A stretch of 64,000 nucleotides of DNA from Sphingomonas sp. HDW15A (GTDB lineage: Bacteria; Pseudomonadota; Alphaproteobacteria; Sphingomonadales; Sphingomonadaceae): assembly GCF_011301715.1 (NCBI RefSeq), contig NZ_CP049870.1, forward strand, positions 1,302,001 to 1,366,000, read 5' to 3'. Positions 28,664-38,673 of the stretch are shown piece after piece (the first letter of the stretch is position 1; each line of letters opens with the position of its first letter). The position numbers and the translations under genes are program-made. Under the pieces are notes generated by a model. That model was not told where the DNA came from. It was given only the letters and a program-made list of their open reading frames with translations, and did no database searches.

Positions 28664-29884
28664 TTGGATTACGACAGCATCTTCAGGGCAGCGATTGATC
28701 GGCTGCACGACGAAGGCCGTTACCGGGTCTTCATCGATATTCTGCGCACAAAGGGCAATTATCCCAACGCGCAATGCTTTCACGGCCACAATGGGCCGAA
28801 GCCGATCACTGTCTGGTGTTCGAATGATTACCTCTGCATGGGCCAGCACCCCGTCGTGATCGAAGCGATGGAGCGCGCCCTTCACGAGGTCGGGGCCGGC
28901 TCCGGCGGAACTCGCAACATCGGCGGCAACACCCATCTCCACGTCCAGCTTGAGAACGAGCTCGCCTCGCTACACGGCAAGGAATCGGCGCTGCTGTTCA
29001 CTTCTGGCTATGTCTCGAACGAGGCGGCGCTTTCCACCCTTGGCAGGCTGCTTCCCGGCTGCATCATTTTCTCGGACGAGCTCAACCACGCTTCGATGAT
29101 AGCGGGCATCAAGAGCTCGGGCTGCGAGAAGCGGGTCTTTAGGCACAACGACCTCGAGCATCTCGAGCAGATGCTGATGTCCGTGCCAGCTGACACGCCC
29201 AAGCTGATCGCGTTCGAGAGCGTCTATTCGATGGACGGTGACGTCGCCCCGATAGCGGCGATCTGCGATCTCGCCGACAGGTACGAAGCGCTCACCTATC
29301 TCGACGAAGTCCATGCCGTCGGGATGTACGGCCTTCACGGCGGCGGCATTTCGGAGCGCGACGGCGTTGCGGATCGCGTGACGATCATCGAAGGCACGCT
29401 CGGCAAGGCTTATGGCGTGATGGGCGGCTACATCGCCGCCGACAAGGCAATCGTGGATTGTATCCGCAGCTATGCGCCGGGCTTCATCTTCACCACGTCG
29501 CTGTCGCCGGTACTGGTCGCCGGCGCGCTTGCTTCGGTTCGTCATCTCAAGGCCTCCAGCGAAGAACGCGAGGCGCAGCAGGCCGCTGCCGCGGCGCTCA
29601 AGAGCAAATTTAGGGAAGCCTGCCTGCCGGTCATGGAGACCGTGACCCATATCGTGCCGCTGCTCGTCGGCTGCCCGGTCAAGGCCAAGGCGATCAGCGA
29701 CATCCTGCTCGCTGAATACGGCCTCTACGTACAGCCGATCAATTTCCCGACGGTTCCTCGAGGGACGGAGCGACTCCGCTTCACGCCCGGCCCGAACCAT
29801 AGCGAAGCGATGATGGACGAGCTCACCGGCGCCCTCACCGAAATCTGGGATCGTCTCGAACTGCAGGCCGTGAAAGCGGCCTGA
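28664..29884 (+). CDS. hemA: 5-Aminolevulinate synthase
   Basis: A 406-residue PLP enzyme that condenses glycine and succinyl-CoA to 5-aminolevulinate, the C4 (Shemin) entry to haem typical of alphaproteobacteria. The start region [19 protein letters not shown], the [15 protein letters not shown] block, the aspartate in [12 protein letters not shown] and the PLP lysine in [12 protein letters not shown] are all present. TTG 28664 fits the family start; an in-frame TTG at 28598 would add 22 residues. Three bases separate it from the next gene. Confidence 0.95.
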   Translation: MDYDSIFRAAIDRLHDEGRYRVFIDILRTKGNYPNAQCFHGHNGPKPITVWCSNDYLCMGQHPVVIEAMERALHEVGAGSGGTRNIGGNTHLHVQLENELASLHGKESALLFTSGYVSNEAALSTLGRLLPGCIIFSDELNHASMIAGIKSSGCEKRVFRHNDLEHLEQMLMSVPADTPKLIAFESVYSMDGDVAPIAAICDLADRYEALTYLDEVHAVGMYGLHGGGISERDGVADRVTIIEGTLGKAYGVMGGYIAADKAIVDCIRSYAPGFIFTTSLSPVLVAGALASVRHLKASSEEREAQQAAAAALKSKFREACLPVMETVTHIVPLLVGCPVKAKAISDILLAEYGLYVQPINFPTVPRGTERLRFTPGPNHSEAMMDELTGALTEIWDRLELQAVKAA

Positions 29885-29887
29885 ACG

Positions 29888-30163
29888 GTGGCGGACGCAT
29901 CCACCGAATTCCGCCACGAAATGCCCGATTCGCTTCGCGCGATCCTCGACGGTAGTCCTGCGCTCAACGCCAGGTGGGCCGACCTCACCGATCTCGCGCG
30001 CAATGAGTGGATCTGCTGGATGACTTTGCCCAAGAAGCAGGAGACGCGGGACAAGCATCTTGCCCGGCTCCAAGAAGACGTGCTCGCCGGGAAGCGCCGG
30101 CCATGCTGTTGGCCCGGCTGCCCGCATCGCCGCCAGTCGGCGCAGAAGTGGTTCAAGAACTGA
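29888..30163 (+). CDS. YdeI/OmpD-associated (OmdA-like) small protein
   Basis: A 91-residue protein with the pattern of the C-terminal YdeI/OmdA region: ARNEWICWMTLPKKQETRDKH then a LQEDVLAGK helix, followed by a cysteine pair (CCWPGCPHR). Larger relatives are annotated as bacteriocin-protection or OmpD-associated proteins; no biochemical role is established. GTG 29888 starts 3 bp after hemA, so it is probably cotranscribed with it. Confidence 0.65.
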   Translation: MADASTEFRHEMPDSLRAILDGSPALNARWADLTDLARNEWICWMTLPKKQETRDKHLARLQEDVLAGKRRPCCWPGCPHRRQSAQKWFKN

Positions 30164-30209
30164 GCCGCACCCCCAATAGGCGGTAGCCAACCATTGGCAC
30201 ATCCCCTAG

Positions 30210-30665
30210 ATGGTGGACATGCGCATCGCCCTCGCCGCCGACCATGCCGGATACGTCCTAAAGGACGAGCTCGCGGCGTGGCTTCGCGAGGCTGGCCATG
30301 ACGTCACCGACCTTGGCACGAACGGCTCTGAAAGCGTCGATTATCCTGCGTTCGGGGCCAAGCTCGCCAATGCGATCGCGTCGGGCCGGGCCGACCGCGG
30401 CATCGCCGTCTGCGGTTCGGGAATCGGGATTTCGATCGCCGTCAACCGCAATACAGCCTGCCGCTGCGCCCGCGTCGACGATCCGCTATCGGCCCGGCTG
30501 GCCCGCGAACATAATGACGCAAACGCGATTGCGCTTGGCAGCCGTCTCATCGGCACGGACATGGCCAAGGCCTGCGTCGATGCCTTTCTCGGCACGGAAT
30601 TCGCCGGCGGCCGGCACCAGCGCCGCATCGACCAGCTTTCCACTTTGCTTGAGGAATCCGACTGA
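30210..30665 (+). CDS. rpiB: Ribose-5-phosphate isomerase B
   Basis: A 151-residue RpiB/LacAB-family sugar-phosphate isomerase. It has the N-terminal ALAADHAGY with a phosphate-binding histidine, the [11 protein letters not shown] block, the catalytic cysteine in [11 protein letters not shown] and [17 protein letters not shown]. It interconverts ribulose 5-phosphate and ribose 5-phosphate. ATG 30210 or 30219 could start it. Its stop overlaps the glyA ATG by one base, an rpiB-glyA-nrdR order often seen in this group. Confidence 0.94.
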   Translation: MVDMRIALAADHAGYVLKDELAAWLREAGHDVTDLGTNGSESVDYPAFGAKLANAIASGRADRGIAVCGSGIGISIAVNRNTACRCARVDDPLSARLAREHNDANAIALGSRLIGTDMAKACVDAFLGTEFAGGRHQRRIDQLSTLLEESD

Positions 30666-31990
30666 TGGCTACCGTCACTGCCGAAGGTAATCCGACTTCC
30701 CTGACGGACGTCCAGCCGCTCGGCTTCTTCACAGAGGCACTTCGCGACGCCGACCCGAAGGTCGCGGCGGCCATCGCCGAGGAGCTGGAGCGGGAGCAGA
30801 CCCAGATTGAGCTGATTGCCTCGGAGAACATTGTCTCCAAGGCAGTTCTCGAGGCCCAAGGCTCAGTGTTCACGAACAAATATGCCGAAGGCTATCCTGG
30901 CCGCCGCTACTATCAGGGCTGCCATCCTTCGGATTCGGTCGAGCAGCTCGCCATCGACCGTGCAAAAGAGTTGTTCAATTGCGGCTTCGCCAACGTCCAG
31001 CCGCATTCCGGCGCGCAGGCCAATGGTGCCGTGATGCTCGCCTTGACCAAGCCCGGTGACACCATTCTCGGTATGAGTCTCGATGCCGGCGGCCACCTCA
31101 CCCACGGCGCCAAGCCCGCGATGTCGGGCAAATGGTTCAATTCGGTCCAATATGGCGTCCGCCAGGACGACCATTTGATCGATTTCGACCAGGTCGAAGC
31201 ACTTGCCAGGGAACATAGGCCGACCCTGATCATAGCCGGCGGATCCGCCTATCCGCGCCATATCGACTTCGCGCGTTTCCGCGCCATCGCCGACGAGGTG
31301 CACGCGATCTTCATGGTCGATATGGCCCATTTCGCCGGGCTCGTCGCGGCGGGCGAGCACCCGACCCCGTTCGGCCATGCCCATGTCGTCACCACCACGA
31401 CTCACAAGACCTTGCGCGGCCCGCGCGGCGGCATGGTGCTGACGGATGACGAAGCCATCGCCAAGAAAATCAACTCGGCGGTCTTCCCGGGCCTGCAGGG
31501 CGGCCCGCTGATGCACGTTATCGCTGCCAAGGCGGTGGCCTTCGGCGAGGCGCTAGAGCCCGGCTTCAAGACCTACGCCAAGGCCGTTATCCGCAACGCC
31601 CAGGTGATGGCCGCACGGCTCAAGGACCGCGGCGCCGATCTCGTCGCCGGCGGAACCGACACGCACCTTGCTCTTGTCGATCTTCGCCCGCTCGGGATTA
31701 CCGGCAAGGATGCTGACGAGGCCCTCGAGCGCGCTGGAATCACCTGCAACAAGAACGGCGTTCCCTTCGATCCGCTCCCGCCGATGAAGACCAGCGGTAT
31801 CCGCATCGGCTCGCCAGCGGGCACGACCCGCGGGTTCGGCGAAGCGGAGTTTAAAGAGATCGCCGACATGGTGGCAGACGTGCTTGACGGGGTCGCAAGG
31901 ACCCAAAGCACGGGCGACCGCGACGTGGAGAATGCCGTTCGGGCCCGGGTTCGCGCGCTCTGCTCCCGTTTCCCGATCTACAAAGGCTAG
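30665..31990 (+). CDS. glyA: Serine hydroxymethyltransferase
   Basis: A 441-residue PLP enzyme that interconverts serine and glycine with tetrahydrofolate. The motifs [31 protein letters not shown] and the PLP-lysine block [15 protein letters not shown] are intact, and the length is normal. It is translationally coupled to rpiB and followed by nrdR after 8 bp. It supplies one-carbon units and, with the glycine-cleavage operon at 46-51 kb, balances glycine. Confidence 0.97.
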   Translation: MATVTAEGNPTSLTDVQPLGFFTEALRDADPKVAAAIAEELEREQTQIELIASENIVSKAVLEAQGSVFTNKYAEGYPGRRYYQGCHPSDSVEQLAIDRAKELFNCGFANVQPHSGAQANGAVMLALTKPGDTILGMSLDAGGHLTHGAKPAMSGKWFNSVQYGVRQDDHLIDFDQVEALAREHRPTLIIAGGSAYPRHIDFARFRAIADEVHAIFMVDMAHFAGLVAAGEHPTPFGHAHVVTTTTHKTLRGPRGGMVLTDDEAIAKKINSAVFPGLQGGPLMHVIAAKAVAFGEALEPGFKTYAKAVIRNAQVMAARLKDRGADLVAGGTDTHLALVDLRPLGITGKDADEALERAGITCNKNGVPFDPLPPMKTSGIRIGSPAGTTRGFGEAEFKEIADMVADVLDGVARTQSTGDRDVENAVRARVRALCSRFPIYKG

Positions 31991-31998
31991 CTTTCGCC

Positions 31999-32478
31999 TT
32001 GCGCTGCCCGTTCTGCGCCCATGAAAACAGCCAGGTGAAGGACTCGCGCCCAAGCGAGGACAACACCTCAATTCGCCGCCGCCGCCAGTGCGAAGGCTGC
32101 GGAGCGCGGTTCACCACATTCGAGCGAGTTCAGCTTCGCGACCTGATCGTCGTCAAGCGCGACGGCAAGCGCGAGCCTTTCGACCGCGAAAAGCTGCGGC
32201 GAGCGATCGGCCACTCGACCCGCAAGCGGGATATTTCGGCCGACAGGATCGATCAGTTCATCAGCGGGGTTCAACGTCAGCTTGAAACGCGCGGCGACGA
32301 AGTCTCATCGACCGAGATCGGCGAGGCGGTGATGGCCGGGCTCAAGGCACTCGATCACGTCGCTTACATCCGTTTCGCGAGCATCTACCGCGACTTTAGC
32401 GATCCAGCCGATTTCGCTGAGTTCGCGGAAAAGGTCGAACGTGAATCTGTCCCGCCGGGTCAGGACAAACTCCTTTGA
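31999..32478 (+). CDS. nrdR: Transcriptional repressor NrdR
   Basis: A 159-residue regulator of ribonucleotide reductase genes. It has an N-terminal zinc ribbon (CPFC ... [12 protein letters not shown]) and an ATP-cone domain ([20 protein letters not shown]). NrdR senses ATP/dATP and binds NrdR boxes. TTG 31999 puts the zinc ribbon at the very N-terminus, as in the family. It lies between glyA and trmJ, as in many alphaproteobacteria. Confidence 0.95.
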   Translation: MRCPFCAHENSQVKDSRPSEDNTSIRRRRQCEGCGARFTTFERVQLRDLIVVKRDGKREPFDREKLRRAIGHSTRKRDISADRIDQFISGVQRQLETRGDEVSSTEIGEAVMAGLKALDHVAYIRFASIYRDFSDPADFAEFAEKVERESVPPGQDKLL

Positions 32479-32490
32479 GCACTCGGTAAT

Positions 32491-33207
32491 ATGAGCTGTT
32501 ACGCACCGGTCATTGTCCTAATCCGCCCACAGCTCGGTCAAAATATCGGCAAGGCGGCGCGGGCGATGTTGAACTTCGGCCTTACCGAAATGCGCCTCGT
32601 GGCGCCGCGCGACGGCTGGCCGAATCCCGAGGCCGGGCCCGCAGCGAGCGGCGCAAACTCTGTCCTGGAAAGCGCCAAGGTGTTCGCAACGACGGCCGAG
32701 GCCGTTGCGGACTGCAACCTCGTCTATGCCTCCACGGTGCGCCGTCGCGATCTCGTGATGCCGGTTATCGGCCCAGAGCAAATGGCTGCGAGCATCCGCG
32801 CTTCAGCGGGGCGTTCGGCGATTTTGTTCGGGCCGGAACGCTCTGGCCTCGAGACAGAGGACGTGGCGCTGGCCAGCGCTATCGTCACGGTCCCTATCAA
32901 CCCTGAATTCGGAAGCCTCAACCTGGCCCAGGCAGTCATCCTGCTCGCCTATGAATGGTCGCGGGGCGAAAGGCTGGCCCAGCCCCCAGCGAAGGAACTC
33001 GAGCCGCCCGCTCCAATGGGCGAGCTGGATGGATTGATCGGGCAACTGGATCAGGCGCTGGTCGATGTGAAATACTTTCATCCGCCCGAGCGTACTGCCG
33101 CAACCAGAGCGACGATCCGCACGATTCTGACGAAAGCGGGATGGTCTAGCCGAGAAGTGCGCGCCTTGCGGGGAATAATCGGCGCTCTAAGCTCAAAGAA
33201 AGGCTAA
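32491..33207 (+). CDS. trmJ: tRNA (cytidine/uridine-2'-O-)-methyltransferase TrmJ-like
   Basis: A 238-residue SPOUT methyltransferase. The N-terminal RPQLGQNIGKAARAM, the knot motifs LFGPERSGL and PINPEFGSLNLAQAV, and a C-terminal helical segment match TrmJ, which 2'-O-methylates position 32 of certain tRNAs. The first ATG (MSCYAPVIVLI) is 12 bp after nrdR. The exact target nucleotide is inferred from the family. Confidence 0.9.
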   Translation: MSCYAPVIVLIRPQLGQNIGKAARAMLNFGLTEMRLVAPRDGWPNPEAGPAASGANSVLESAKVFATTAEAVADCNLVYASTVRRRDLVMPVIGPEQMAASIRASAGRSAILFGPERSGLETEDVALASAIVTVPINPEFGSLNLAQAVILLAYEWSRGERLAQPPAKELEPPAPMGELDGLIGQLDQALVDVKYFHPPERTAATRATIRTILTKAGWSSREVRALRGIIGALSSKKG

Positions 33208-33284
33208 ACGTCGGCATTAACGGATTTTGTATTTTGCTATAAAAATGATATTGTTTTCGACTCTTCCGGACTTGGAGGTGCGTC

Positions 33285-33536
33285 ATGTTAAGTGTCCTGG
33301 CGCTTGCGGCACTTTTCGCCGACGCAGCGCCCGCCGCTGCAGAACCCACGCCGTTCAAAAAGACAGATGACGCGAAGATTATCTGCCGAACGTTGATCGG
33401 TACTGGATCGCGCCTCAACACCCAGCGGGTATGCCTTCCCAAGCGAGAATGGGATCGCATGTACACGGAGAACTCCGAGGGCGTCCGGAAGACTCAGAGC
33501 GAGCATTCCACCATGCCGCGCTCGTGGGGTCAATAA
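33285..33536 (+). CDS. Small secreted protein with one C-x7-SRL-x5-C-x4-EW unit
   Basis: An 83-residue protein with a signal peptide (LSVLALAALFADAAPAAA, likely cut after about residue 19) and one copy of a two-cysteine unit: C-x7-SRL-x5-C-x4-EW (ICRTLIGTGSRL...VCLPKREW), then a charged helix. GGAGG lies well placed before ATG 33285, and the 77-bp leader is unusually AT-rich with a TATAAA-like box near 33239. The two cysteines probably form a disulphide in the periplasm. The next gene carries two units and a similar leader, so they look like tandem duplicates. Function unknown. Confidence 0.7.
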   Translation: MLSVLALAALFADAAPAAAEPTPFKKTDDAKIICRTLIGTGSRLNTQRVCLPKREWDRMYTENSEGVRKTQSEHSTMPRSWGQ

Positions 33537-33570
33537 AAACGCATTCCGGATAGAAGTTGGAGGCGCCGAG

Positions 33571-34044
33571 ATGATTGCTGCTACCTTGCTGTTTCTGGTC
33601 GCGACACCGACCGACCTGCCTACCGCGACTCCGGAGCAAACGGCCAATCAGGTTGCTAGTGCCAAGCCTTCCAAAAACACCACGAAGTCATGCCGTGAAA
33701 TGTTGCTGAGCAGCAGTAGGCTGGGCGCGGTCAAGATTTGCAAGACTAGGGCCGAATGGCGACGGTGGGACGACTGCCACCGCTCCGTCACCCGCTATTG
33801 CACACCGGAGAAGAAGTCTCAGCGGCTTTATTCGGAGTGGAAGCACGACAGAATGATCTGCAAGGACATCAAGGAAACCGGCAGTCGCCTAAGCACGCAG
33901 CGGGTATGCTCCACGGCCCGGGAATGGCGCCTCGCCGAAGAGGAGGCCCAGAAGGCACTGCGCGACCGGCAGAGCATCTCGACGCTGAGCAACGAAGGTA
34001 GCGATGGGGCGGGTTTCGCTCCCCACGATAGGTGCGCTTCTTGA
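33571..34044 (+). CDS. Secreted protein with two C-x7-SRL-x5-C-x4-EW units
   Basis: A 157-residue protein with a short hydrophobic N-terminus (MIAATLLFLVATPT). Unit 1 is CREMLLSSSRL...ICKTRAEW at about residues 41-63. Unit 2 is CKDIKETGSRL...VCSTAREW at about 97-119, followed by a helix rich in Glu/Ala/Arg. An extra cysteine pair (CHRSVTRYC) lies between the units. The ribosome-binding context (TTGGAGG) and upstream TTCCGGA resemble those of the preceding gene. No enzyme motif is visible; likely periplasmic. Confidence 0.68.
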   Translation: MIAATLLFLVATPTDLPTATPEQTANQVASAKPSKNTTKSCREMLLSSSRLGAVKICKTRAEWRRWDDCHRSVTRYCTPEKKSQRLYSEWKHDRMICKDIKETGSRLSTQRVCSTAREWRLAEEEAQKALRDRQSISTLSNEGSDGAGFAPHDRCAS

Positions 34045-34190
34045 CGCAACGGCTTGCGGAAGCTAGGGGCGCCACTCGCAATTGATCCCGCATATCCGGT
34101 GAAGCGGTGATCGCGTTCGGCCATTGGTCGTGCGGTGCGGTTCCGGATGATCCGCTAGCTTCGGCCGGCATGCAAATTGGAGAATGAACT

Positions 34191-34805
34191 ATGTCGAAGC
34201 GCTCTAGCGCCAAGTACAAGCTCGACCGCCGCATGGGCGAAAACGTCTTCGGACGTCCCAAGAGCCCGGTCAACCGCCGCGAGTATGGCCCGGGCCAGCA
34301 CGGTCAGCGCCGCAAGGGCAAGATGTCCGACTTCGGCATTCAGCTCCGCGCCAAGCAGAAGCTGAAGGGCTATTACGGCGACGTCACCGAAAAGCAGTTC
34401 AAGCGCACCTTCGTCGAAGCGTCGCGGATGAAGGGTGACGCCAGCCAGAACCTGATCGGCCTTCTCGAGCGCCGCCTCGACATGGTCGTCTACCGCGCCA
34501 AGTTCGCGCCGACCATCTGGGCCGCCCGTCAGCTCGTCAGCCACGGCCACATTCGGGTCAACGGCGTGAAGTGCAACATCGCCAGCCGTCGTATCGACGT
34601 GAACGACGTCATCGAACTCGGCCCGAAGGCCAAGGAAATGGCGCTCGTCATGGAGGCGCAGAGCCTCGCGGAGCGTGACATCCCGGAATATGTCTCAGCT
34701 GACGGCACCGACAAGGCGACCTTCATCCGCGTCCCGACGCTCGATGAAGTGCCCTACCCGGTCCGCATGGAGCCGAATCTGGTCGTCGAATTCTATTCGC
34801 GCTAA
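34191..34805 (+). CDS. rpsD: 30S ribosomal protein S4
   Basis: A 204-residue S4 starting [21 protein letters not shown], with the S4 RNA-binding domain [31 protein letters not shown] (quoted in part in the family sense) at about residues 94-155. It nucleates 30S assembly and in many bacteria represses its own operon. ATG 34191 follows GGAG by 8 nt. A rho-independent terminator lies 25 bp after the stop, so it is probably a single-gene unit here. Confidence 0.97.
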   Translation: MSKRSSAKYKLDRRMGENVFGRPKSPVNRREYGPGQHGQRRKGKMSDFGIQLRAKQKLKGYYGDVTEKQFKRTFVEASRMKGDASQNLIGLLERRLDMVVYRAKFAPTIWAARQLVSHGHIRVNGVKCNIASRRIDVNDVIELGPKAKEMALVMEAQSLAERDIPEYVSADGTDKATFIRVPTLDEVPYPVRMEPNLVVEFYSR

Positions 34806-34829
34806 CCTTTTCTGTCAGCACGAGACAAG

Positions 34830-34858
34830 AGGGCGGCCCGCGAGGGTCGCCCTTTTTC
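34830..34858 (+). terminator. Rho-independent terminator after rpsD
   Basis: AGGGCGGCC and GGGTCGCCCT form an imperfect stem around a short loop, followed by TTTTT at 34853-34857. Confidence 0.8.
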
Positions 34859-34882
34859 GTTTCGAACGTTAGAGGCCCTCTC

Positions 34883-35860
34883 ATGACCAGCGTACCCCTT
34901 CCCGAATGGGCTCCCCACCAGGCCGTCTGGATCGGATTTCCAAGCGATCCCCAGCTTTGGCTGGATGATCTGGCCTCGGCTCAAGCGGAGGTCGCCGCGT
35001 TCGCCGAAGCCGTCCATTCCGACGGAGCTGGCGAGCTGGTGTGGCTTGTTGCCGCGAACGAAACCGCCGCAGCAGAAGCGCGCCGTCTCGCACCATTCGC
35101 GAAAGTCATCGTCGAGCCGTTCGGCGACATCTGGCTTCGCGACACTGGTGCAATCGTTACCGGCACGGGCAAGGACCGCCGCGCCCAGGGTTTTGGCTTC
35201 AACGGCTGGGGCGGGAAATACGACCTATCCGGCGACGATAGCATCGGCGAGCGGCTGGCGAAGGGGGCTGCCCTTCCCTACGCCAAGTCGGACTGGATCC
35301 TGGAGGGCGGCGCTGTCGACGGCGATGGCTGCGGCCGGTTCATCACGACCGAGCAATGCCTGCTGAATCCCAACCGCAACCCCGGCTTCGGCAAGGAAGA
35401 CGTGGGAGAACGACTGAAGCGCGATCTGGGCGCAAGCGAAATCGTCTGGCTCGGCGAGGGCCTGGCCAATGACCACACCGACGGCCATGTCGACAATCTC
35501 GCCCGTTTCGTCGGACCTGGCCGCGTCGTTATCCCGGAAGCGGAGCCGCAAGATCCGAATGCCGAGATCTATGCCGACGCCGCGGAGCGGCTTCTTGACG
35601 CCGACCTTCACGTCATCGCCATCCCGTCGCCCGGTCTCATCGAGGACGAGGACGGCAAGGCGATCCCGGCGAGCTACATGAATTTCTATATCGGTAATGC
35701 CGCGGTGGTCGTCCCGATTTACGGCGCGCCCAATGATGCCGCAGCAGTAGCCGCGCTACAGGACATCTTCCCCGACCGGAAAGTCGTCGGTCTGCGCGCG
35801 GACCATATCCTGACCGGAGGCGGAAGCTTCCACTGCATCAGCCAGCAGGTGCCCGAATGA
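34883..35860 (+). CDS. aguA: Agmatine deiminase
   Basis: A 325-residue member of the guanidine-modifying (PAD-type) fold that converts agmatine to N-carbamoylputrescine and ammonia. Diagnostic motifs are FGDIWLRDTGAI, the EGGAVDGDG segment, NDHTDGHVDN with the catalytic histidine, and the nucleophilic cysteine in GGGSFHCISQQ at the C-terminus. Its stop overlaps the start of the next gene by 4 bp, so the two consecutive steps of the agmatine route to putrescine are coupled. Confidence 0.94.
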   Translation: MTSVPLPEWAPHQAVWIGFPSDPQLWLDDLASAQAEVAAFAEAVHSDGAGELVWLVAANETAAAEARRLAPFAKVIVEPFGDIWLRDTGAIVTGTGKDRRAQGFGFNGWGGKYDLSGDDSIGERLAKGAALPYAKSDWILEGGAVDGDGCGRFITTEQCLLNPNRNPGFGKEDVGERLKRDLGASEIVWLGEGLANDHTDGHVDNLARFVGPGRVVIPEAEPQDPNAEIYADAAERLLDADLHVIAIPSPGLIEDEDGKAIPASYMNFYIGNAAVVVPIYGAPNDAAAVAALQDIFPDRKVVGLRADHILTGGGSFHCISQQVPE

Positions 35861-36708
35861 GCCAGAAACTGACTGTCGCCGCGCTCCAACTCGCATTCGG
35901 CAACAACATCGACGAGAATATTCTCAACGTCAGCGACCTGGTCCGCGAGGCCGCAACCAAGGGCGCGAAGGTGGTTTTGCCGCCGGAGCTGTTCGAGGGA
36001 GAGTATTTCTGCCGCGTCGAGGACGAGGGCCTGTTCGCGACAGCCAGGCCTGTCGAGGAGCATCCGGCCGTGCTGGCAATGCAGAAGCTCGCCAACGAAC
36101 TCGACATTTGGATTCCAACAAGCTTTTTCGAGGCCGACGGCCCGCATCACTATAATTCGCTGGCAATGATCGGACCCGACGGGAAGGTCGCGGGCGTATA
36201 CCGCAAGAGCCACATCCCCGACGGTCCGGGCTACGAAGAGAAGTTCTACTTCCGGCCAGGCAACACCGGCTTCAAGACATGGCACGCCGGCGGCACCAAC
36301 ATCGGCGTCGGCGTATGCTGGGATCAGTGGTACCCGGAAGCGGCACGGGCAATGATGCTGATGGGCGCCGAAATCCTCTTCTACCCAACCGCCATCGGGA
36401 CGGAGCCGCACGACCCCGACCTCGACACGTCGCGCCTATGGCGCCGCGCGATGATCGGCCATGCGGTCAGCAACGTAGTGCCGGTCGTGGCCGCAAACCG
36501 CATCGGAAACGAGCACGGCCAGATATTCTATGGGCACAGCTTCATTTGCGACGAACGCGGCGACATCCTCGCCGAATTCGGTCGCGAGGAAACCGGCGTG
36601 CTCATTGCAACTCTCGACGTCGCCCAGGCCAAGCGGCACCGCGCCGCTTTCGGTTTCTTCCGCGACCGCCGCCCGGAACTGTACGGGCGCCTAATCCAGG
36701 ATATCTAG
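35857..36708 (+). CDS. aguB: N-carbamoylputrescine amidase
   Basis: A 283-residue nitrilase-superfamily amidase that hydrolyses N-carbamoylputrescine to putrescine, CO2 and ammonia. The catalytic triad is visible: Glu in PPELFEGEYFC, Lys in GVYRKSHIPDGPGY and Cys in GVGVCWDQWYPE. ATG 35857 overlaps the agmatine deiminase stop. It ends with a 4-bp tail-to-tail overlap with lysA. Confidence 0.95.
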   Translation: MSQKLTVAALQLAFGNNIDENILNVSDLVREAATKGAKVVLPPELFEGEYFCRVEDEGLFATARPVEEHPAVLAMQKLANELDIWIPTSFFEADGPHHYNSLAMIGPDGKVAGVYRKSHIPDGPGYEEKFYFRPGNTGFKTWHAGGTNIGVGVCWDQWYPEAARAMMLMGAEILFYPTAIGTEPHDPDLDTSRLWRRAMIGHAVSNVVPVVAANRIGNEHGQIFYGHSFICDERGDILAEFGREETGVLIATLDVAQAKRHRAAFGFFRDRRPELYGRLIQDI

Positions 36709-37967
36709 GCGCTTAGCCAACCCGGAAGCGGCATCGCCGACGCTTCGGCAAGGTCGATCCGCCGCCGAACCAGCGCCCAATTGTCTCCGTTCACAAGGAT
36801 TTCGGGCGTCAGCTCCCGGCTGTTGTAGCCGTTAGACATGGCGGCTCCATAAGCGCCAGCGGTCCGAAAGACGAGCAGATCCCCTTCTTTCAGCCGATCC
36901 ATTTCCCGGGCCATGGCGAATGTGTCGCCGCTTTCGCAAACTGGGCCGACCACGTTGGCAACTGTCCTATCTCCGGAAGGGCGCACGGCCTCGATATGGT
37001 GGTAGGCGTCGTACAGCGCCGGGCGCATCAGGTCGTTCATGGCCGCATCGACGATGACCCACGGACGGGATTCGCCAGGCTTGACCCGAACAACGCGCGC
37101 CAGCAGCACCCCGGCGTTGCCGCTGATAAGGCGACCTGGCTCGAAAGCCAGGCGCATGTTCCAGCCCTTTGTCACTCGTGCGACCATCTGCCCGTAGGCA
37201 TCGGGGCTTGGGGGCTCCGGCTGGCCCGGCCCGTATGGCACGCCGAGCCCGCCGCCAAGATCTGCGATCTTGAGGTTGAACCCGTCAGATCTCAGCCCCG
37301 CGATCAACTCTCCCAGGCGAACGAACGCCGACTCGAGCGGAGCGAGGCTCGTGAGTTGGCTGCCGATGTGAACGGTGACACCCGTCACCTCTAGGCCCGG
37401 CAATTCGCGGGCCGCACGAAAGGCCTCCATTGCCTGGTTTGCCGGAATACCAAACTTATTGTCGGCATTTCCCGTCGTGATCTTGGCATGTGTCCCGGCA
37501 TCCACATCGGGGTTGAGGCGGAATGCAATCCGCGCGGTGCCGCCGACGCTGGATGCGACCTGGGACAGGGTTCGGGCTTCCTCAATCGATTCGAGGTTGA
37601 ATTGCAGCACATCGCCCGACAGCGCCTCGGCCATTTCGGTAGCGCCCTTGCCGACCCCGGAAAACAGGATCTTCGATGGCGCAATTCCCGCAGCCCGCGC
37701 CCGGCGATACTCGCCGATGGAAACGATGTCGGCGCCGAGCCCTTCGCCGGCCAAAGTCGCTAGCACTGCCGGATTGGGATTGGCCTTGACCGCGAAGGCG
37801 ACCAATGGATCGTCCAGCATTGCCAGCGCTGAGATTATCGCACGGGCGTGCCGGACAAGCGTCGCCGTCGAGTAGACGTAGACGGGCGTGCCGATCTCGC
37901 TGGCAATCGTTTCCAGCGGCACGTCCTCGCAAAACATTTGTCCGTAGCGGTAATCGAAATGGTCCAT
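36705..37967 (-). CDS. lysA: Diaminopimelate decarboxylase
   Basis: A 420-residue fold-III PLP decarboxylase that makes lysine from meso-diaminopimelate. The PLP lysine is in VAFAVKANPNP, with further motifs HIGSQLTSLAPLE, DLGGGLGVPY, EPGRLISG and the late PVCESGDTFA (catalytic Cys) and RTAGAYGAAMSNGYNSR. ATG 37967 starts MDHFDYRYGQMFCEDV, in agreement with homologues; the longer frame to 38069 runs antisense to nothing useful. It is 8 bp downstream of the glycosylase gene on the same strand. Confidence 0.96.
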   Translation of the reverse strand: MDHFDYRYGQMFCEDVPLETIASEIGTPVYVYSTATLVRHARAIISALAMLDDPLVAFAVKANPNPAVLATLAGEGLGADIVSIGEYRRARAAGIAPSKILFSGVGKGATEMAEALSGDVLQFNLESIEEARTLSQVASSVGGTARIAFRLNPDVDAGTHAKITTGNADNKFGIPANQAMEAFRAARELPGLEVTGVTVHIGSQLTSLAPLESAFVRLGELIAGLRSDGFNLKIADLGGGLGVPYGPGQPEPPSPDAYGQMVARVTKGWNMRLAFEPGRLISGNAGVLLARVVRVKPGESRPWVIVDAAMNDLMRPALYDAYHHIEAVRPSGDRTVANVVGPVCESGDTFAMAREMDRLKEGDLLVFRTAGAYGAAMSNGYNSRELTPEILVNGDNWALVRRRIDLAEASAMPLPGWLSA

Positions 37968-37975
37968 GCTCGTCC

Positions 37976-38659
37976 TCAGCGGCGGCCGCGGGCGGCCAGA
38001 GCGGCTCCGAATACAGATTCGAACATTGCCGCATTCAGCCGGCCCGTGTTCTGATTGTAGCGGCTGCAATGGTAACTATCGAAAAGCCGCATGTTCCCCG
38101 GCAAGACATGCTCTGCCGAATGCGCGAACTTCGCTTTGGCTAGCGGAAGCTCGAACGTGCGGCACAGGCTGTCATGAGCAACCTTTCCAAGCGCGATGAA
38201 CGTGGTCAGCTTTGGAAGGCTTTCGATCCCGGCGACAAGGAAGGGCCGGCACGTCGCCTCTTCCACTGGCAGTGTCTTGTTCTGTGGGGGCAAGCATTTG
38301 ACCGCATTGAGTATGACTGCGCCCTTGAGGCGAAGGCCGTCCAACGGATCGGCGCCATAATCGCCTTCCGCCAGGCCAAACTTGCGAAGAGTCGCGTAAA
38401 GGAGCTCGCCGGCAAAGTCGCCGGTGAAGGGACGCCCGGTGCGGTTCGCGCCATGCTTGCCGGGCGCCAATCCGATGATCGCAAGCCATGCTTCAGGATC
38501 GCCAAAAGCCGGCACCGGCGCGTTCCACCATTCAGGATGTTCTTCGCGGCAGGCATGGCGGAAGGCGACGAGCCGGGGACAAAGCGGGCAGTCGCGCGGG
38601 GCCTCGGCGTGAGGGAGCGGTGAAAGGTCGGCGGGACTGGCGAACGGCATGGGCTTCAC
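37976..38659 (-). CDS. Family 5 uracil-DNA glycosylase (UDGb type)
   Basis: A 227-residue uracil-DNA glycosylase-fold protein. Motif 1 is IIGLAPGKHGANRTGRPFTGD (in part), where family 5 enzymes have alanine in place of the usual catalytic Asp/Asn. The C-terminal motif is YHCSRYNQNTGR, and an N-terminal cysteine cluster (CPLCPRL) with a later CLPP suggests an iron-sulphur site, as in families 4 and 5. These enzymes remove uracil, hypoxanthine and related deaminated bases. It is cotranscribed upstream of lysA and divergent from folK (14 bp). Confidence 0.85.
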   Translation of the reverse strand: MKPMPFASPADLSPLPHAEAPRDCPLCPRLVAFRHACREEHPEWWNAPVPAFGDPEAWLAIIGLAPGKHGANRTGRPFTGDFAGELLYATLRKFGLAEGDYGADPLDGLRLKGAVILNAVKCLPPQNKTLPVEEATCRPFLVAGIESLPKLTTFIALGKVAHDSLCRTFELPLAKAKFAHSAEHVLPGNMRLFDSYHCSRYNQNTGRLNAAMFESVFGAALAARGRR

Positions 38660-38673
38660 CTAGGCGCACGGCG

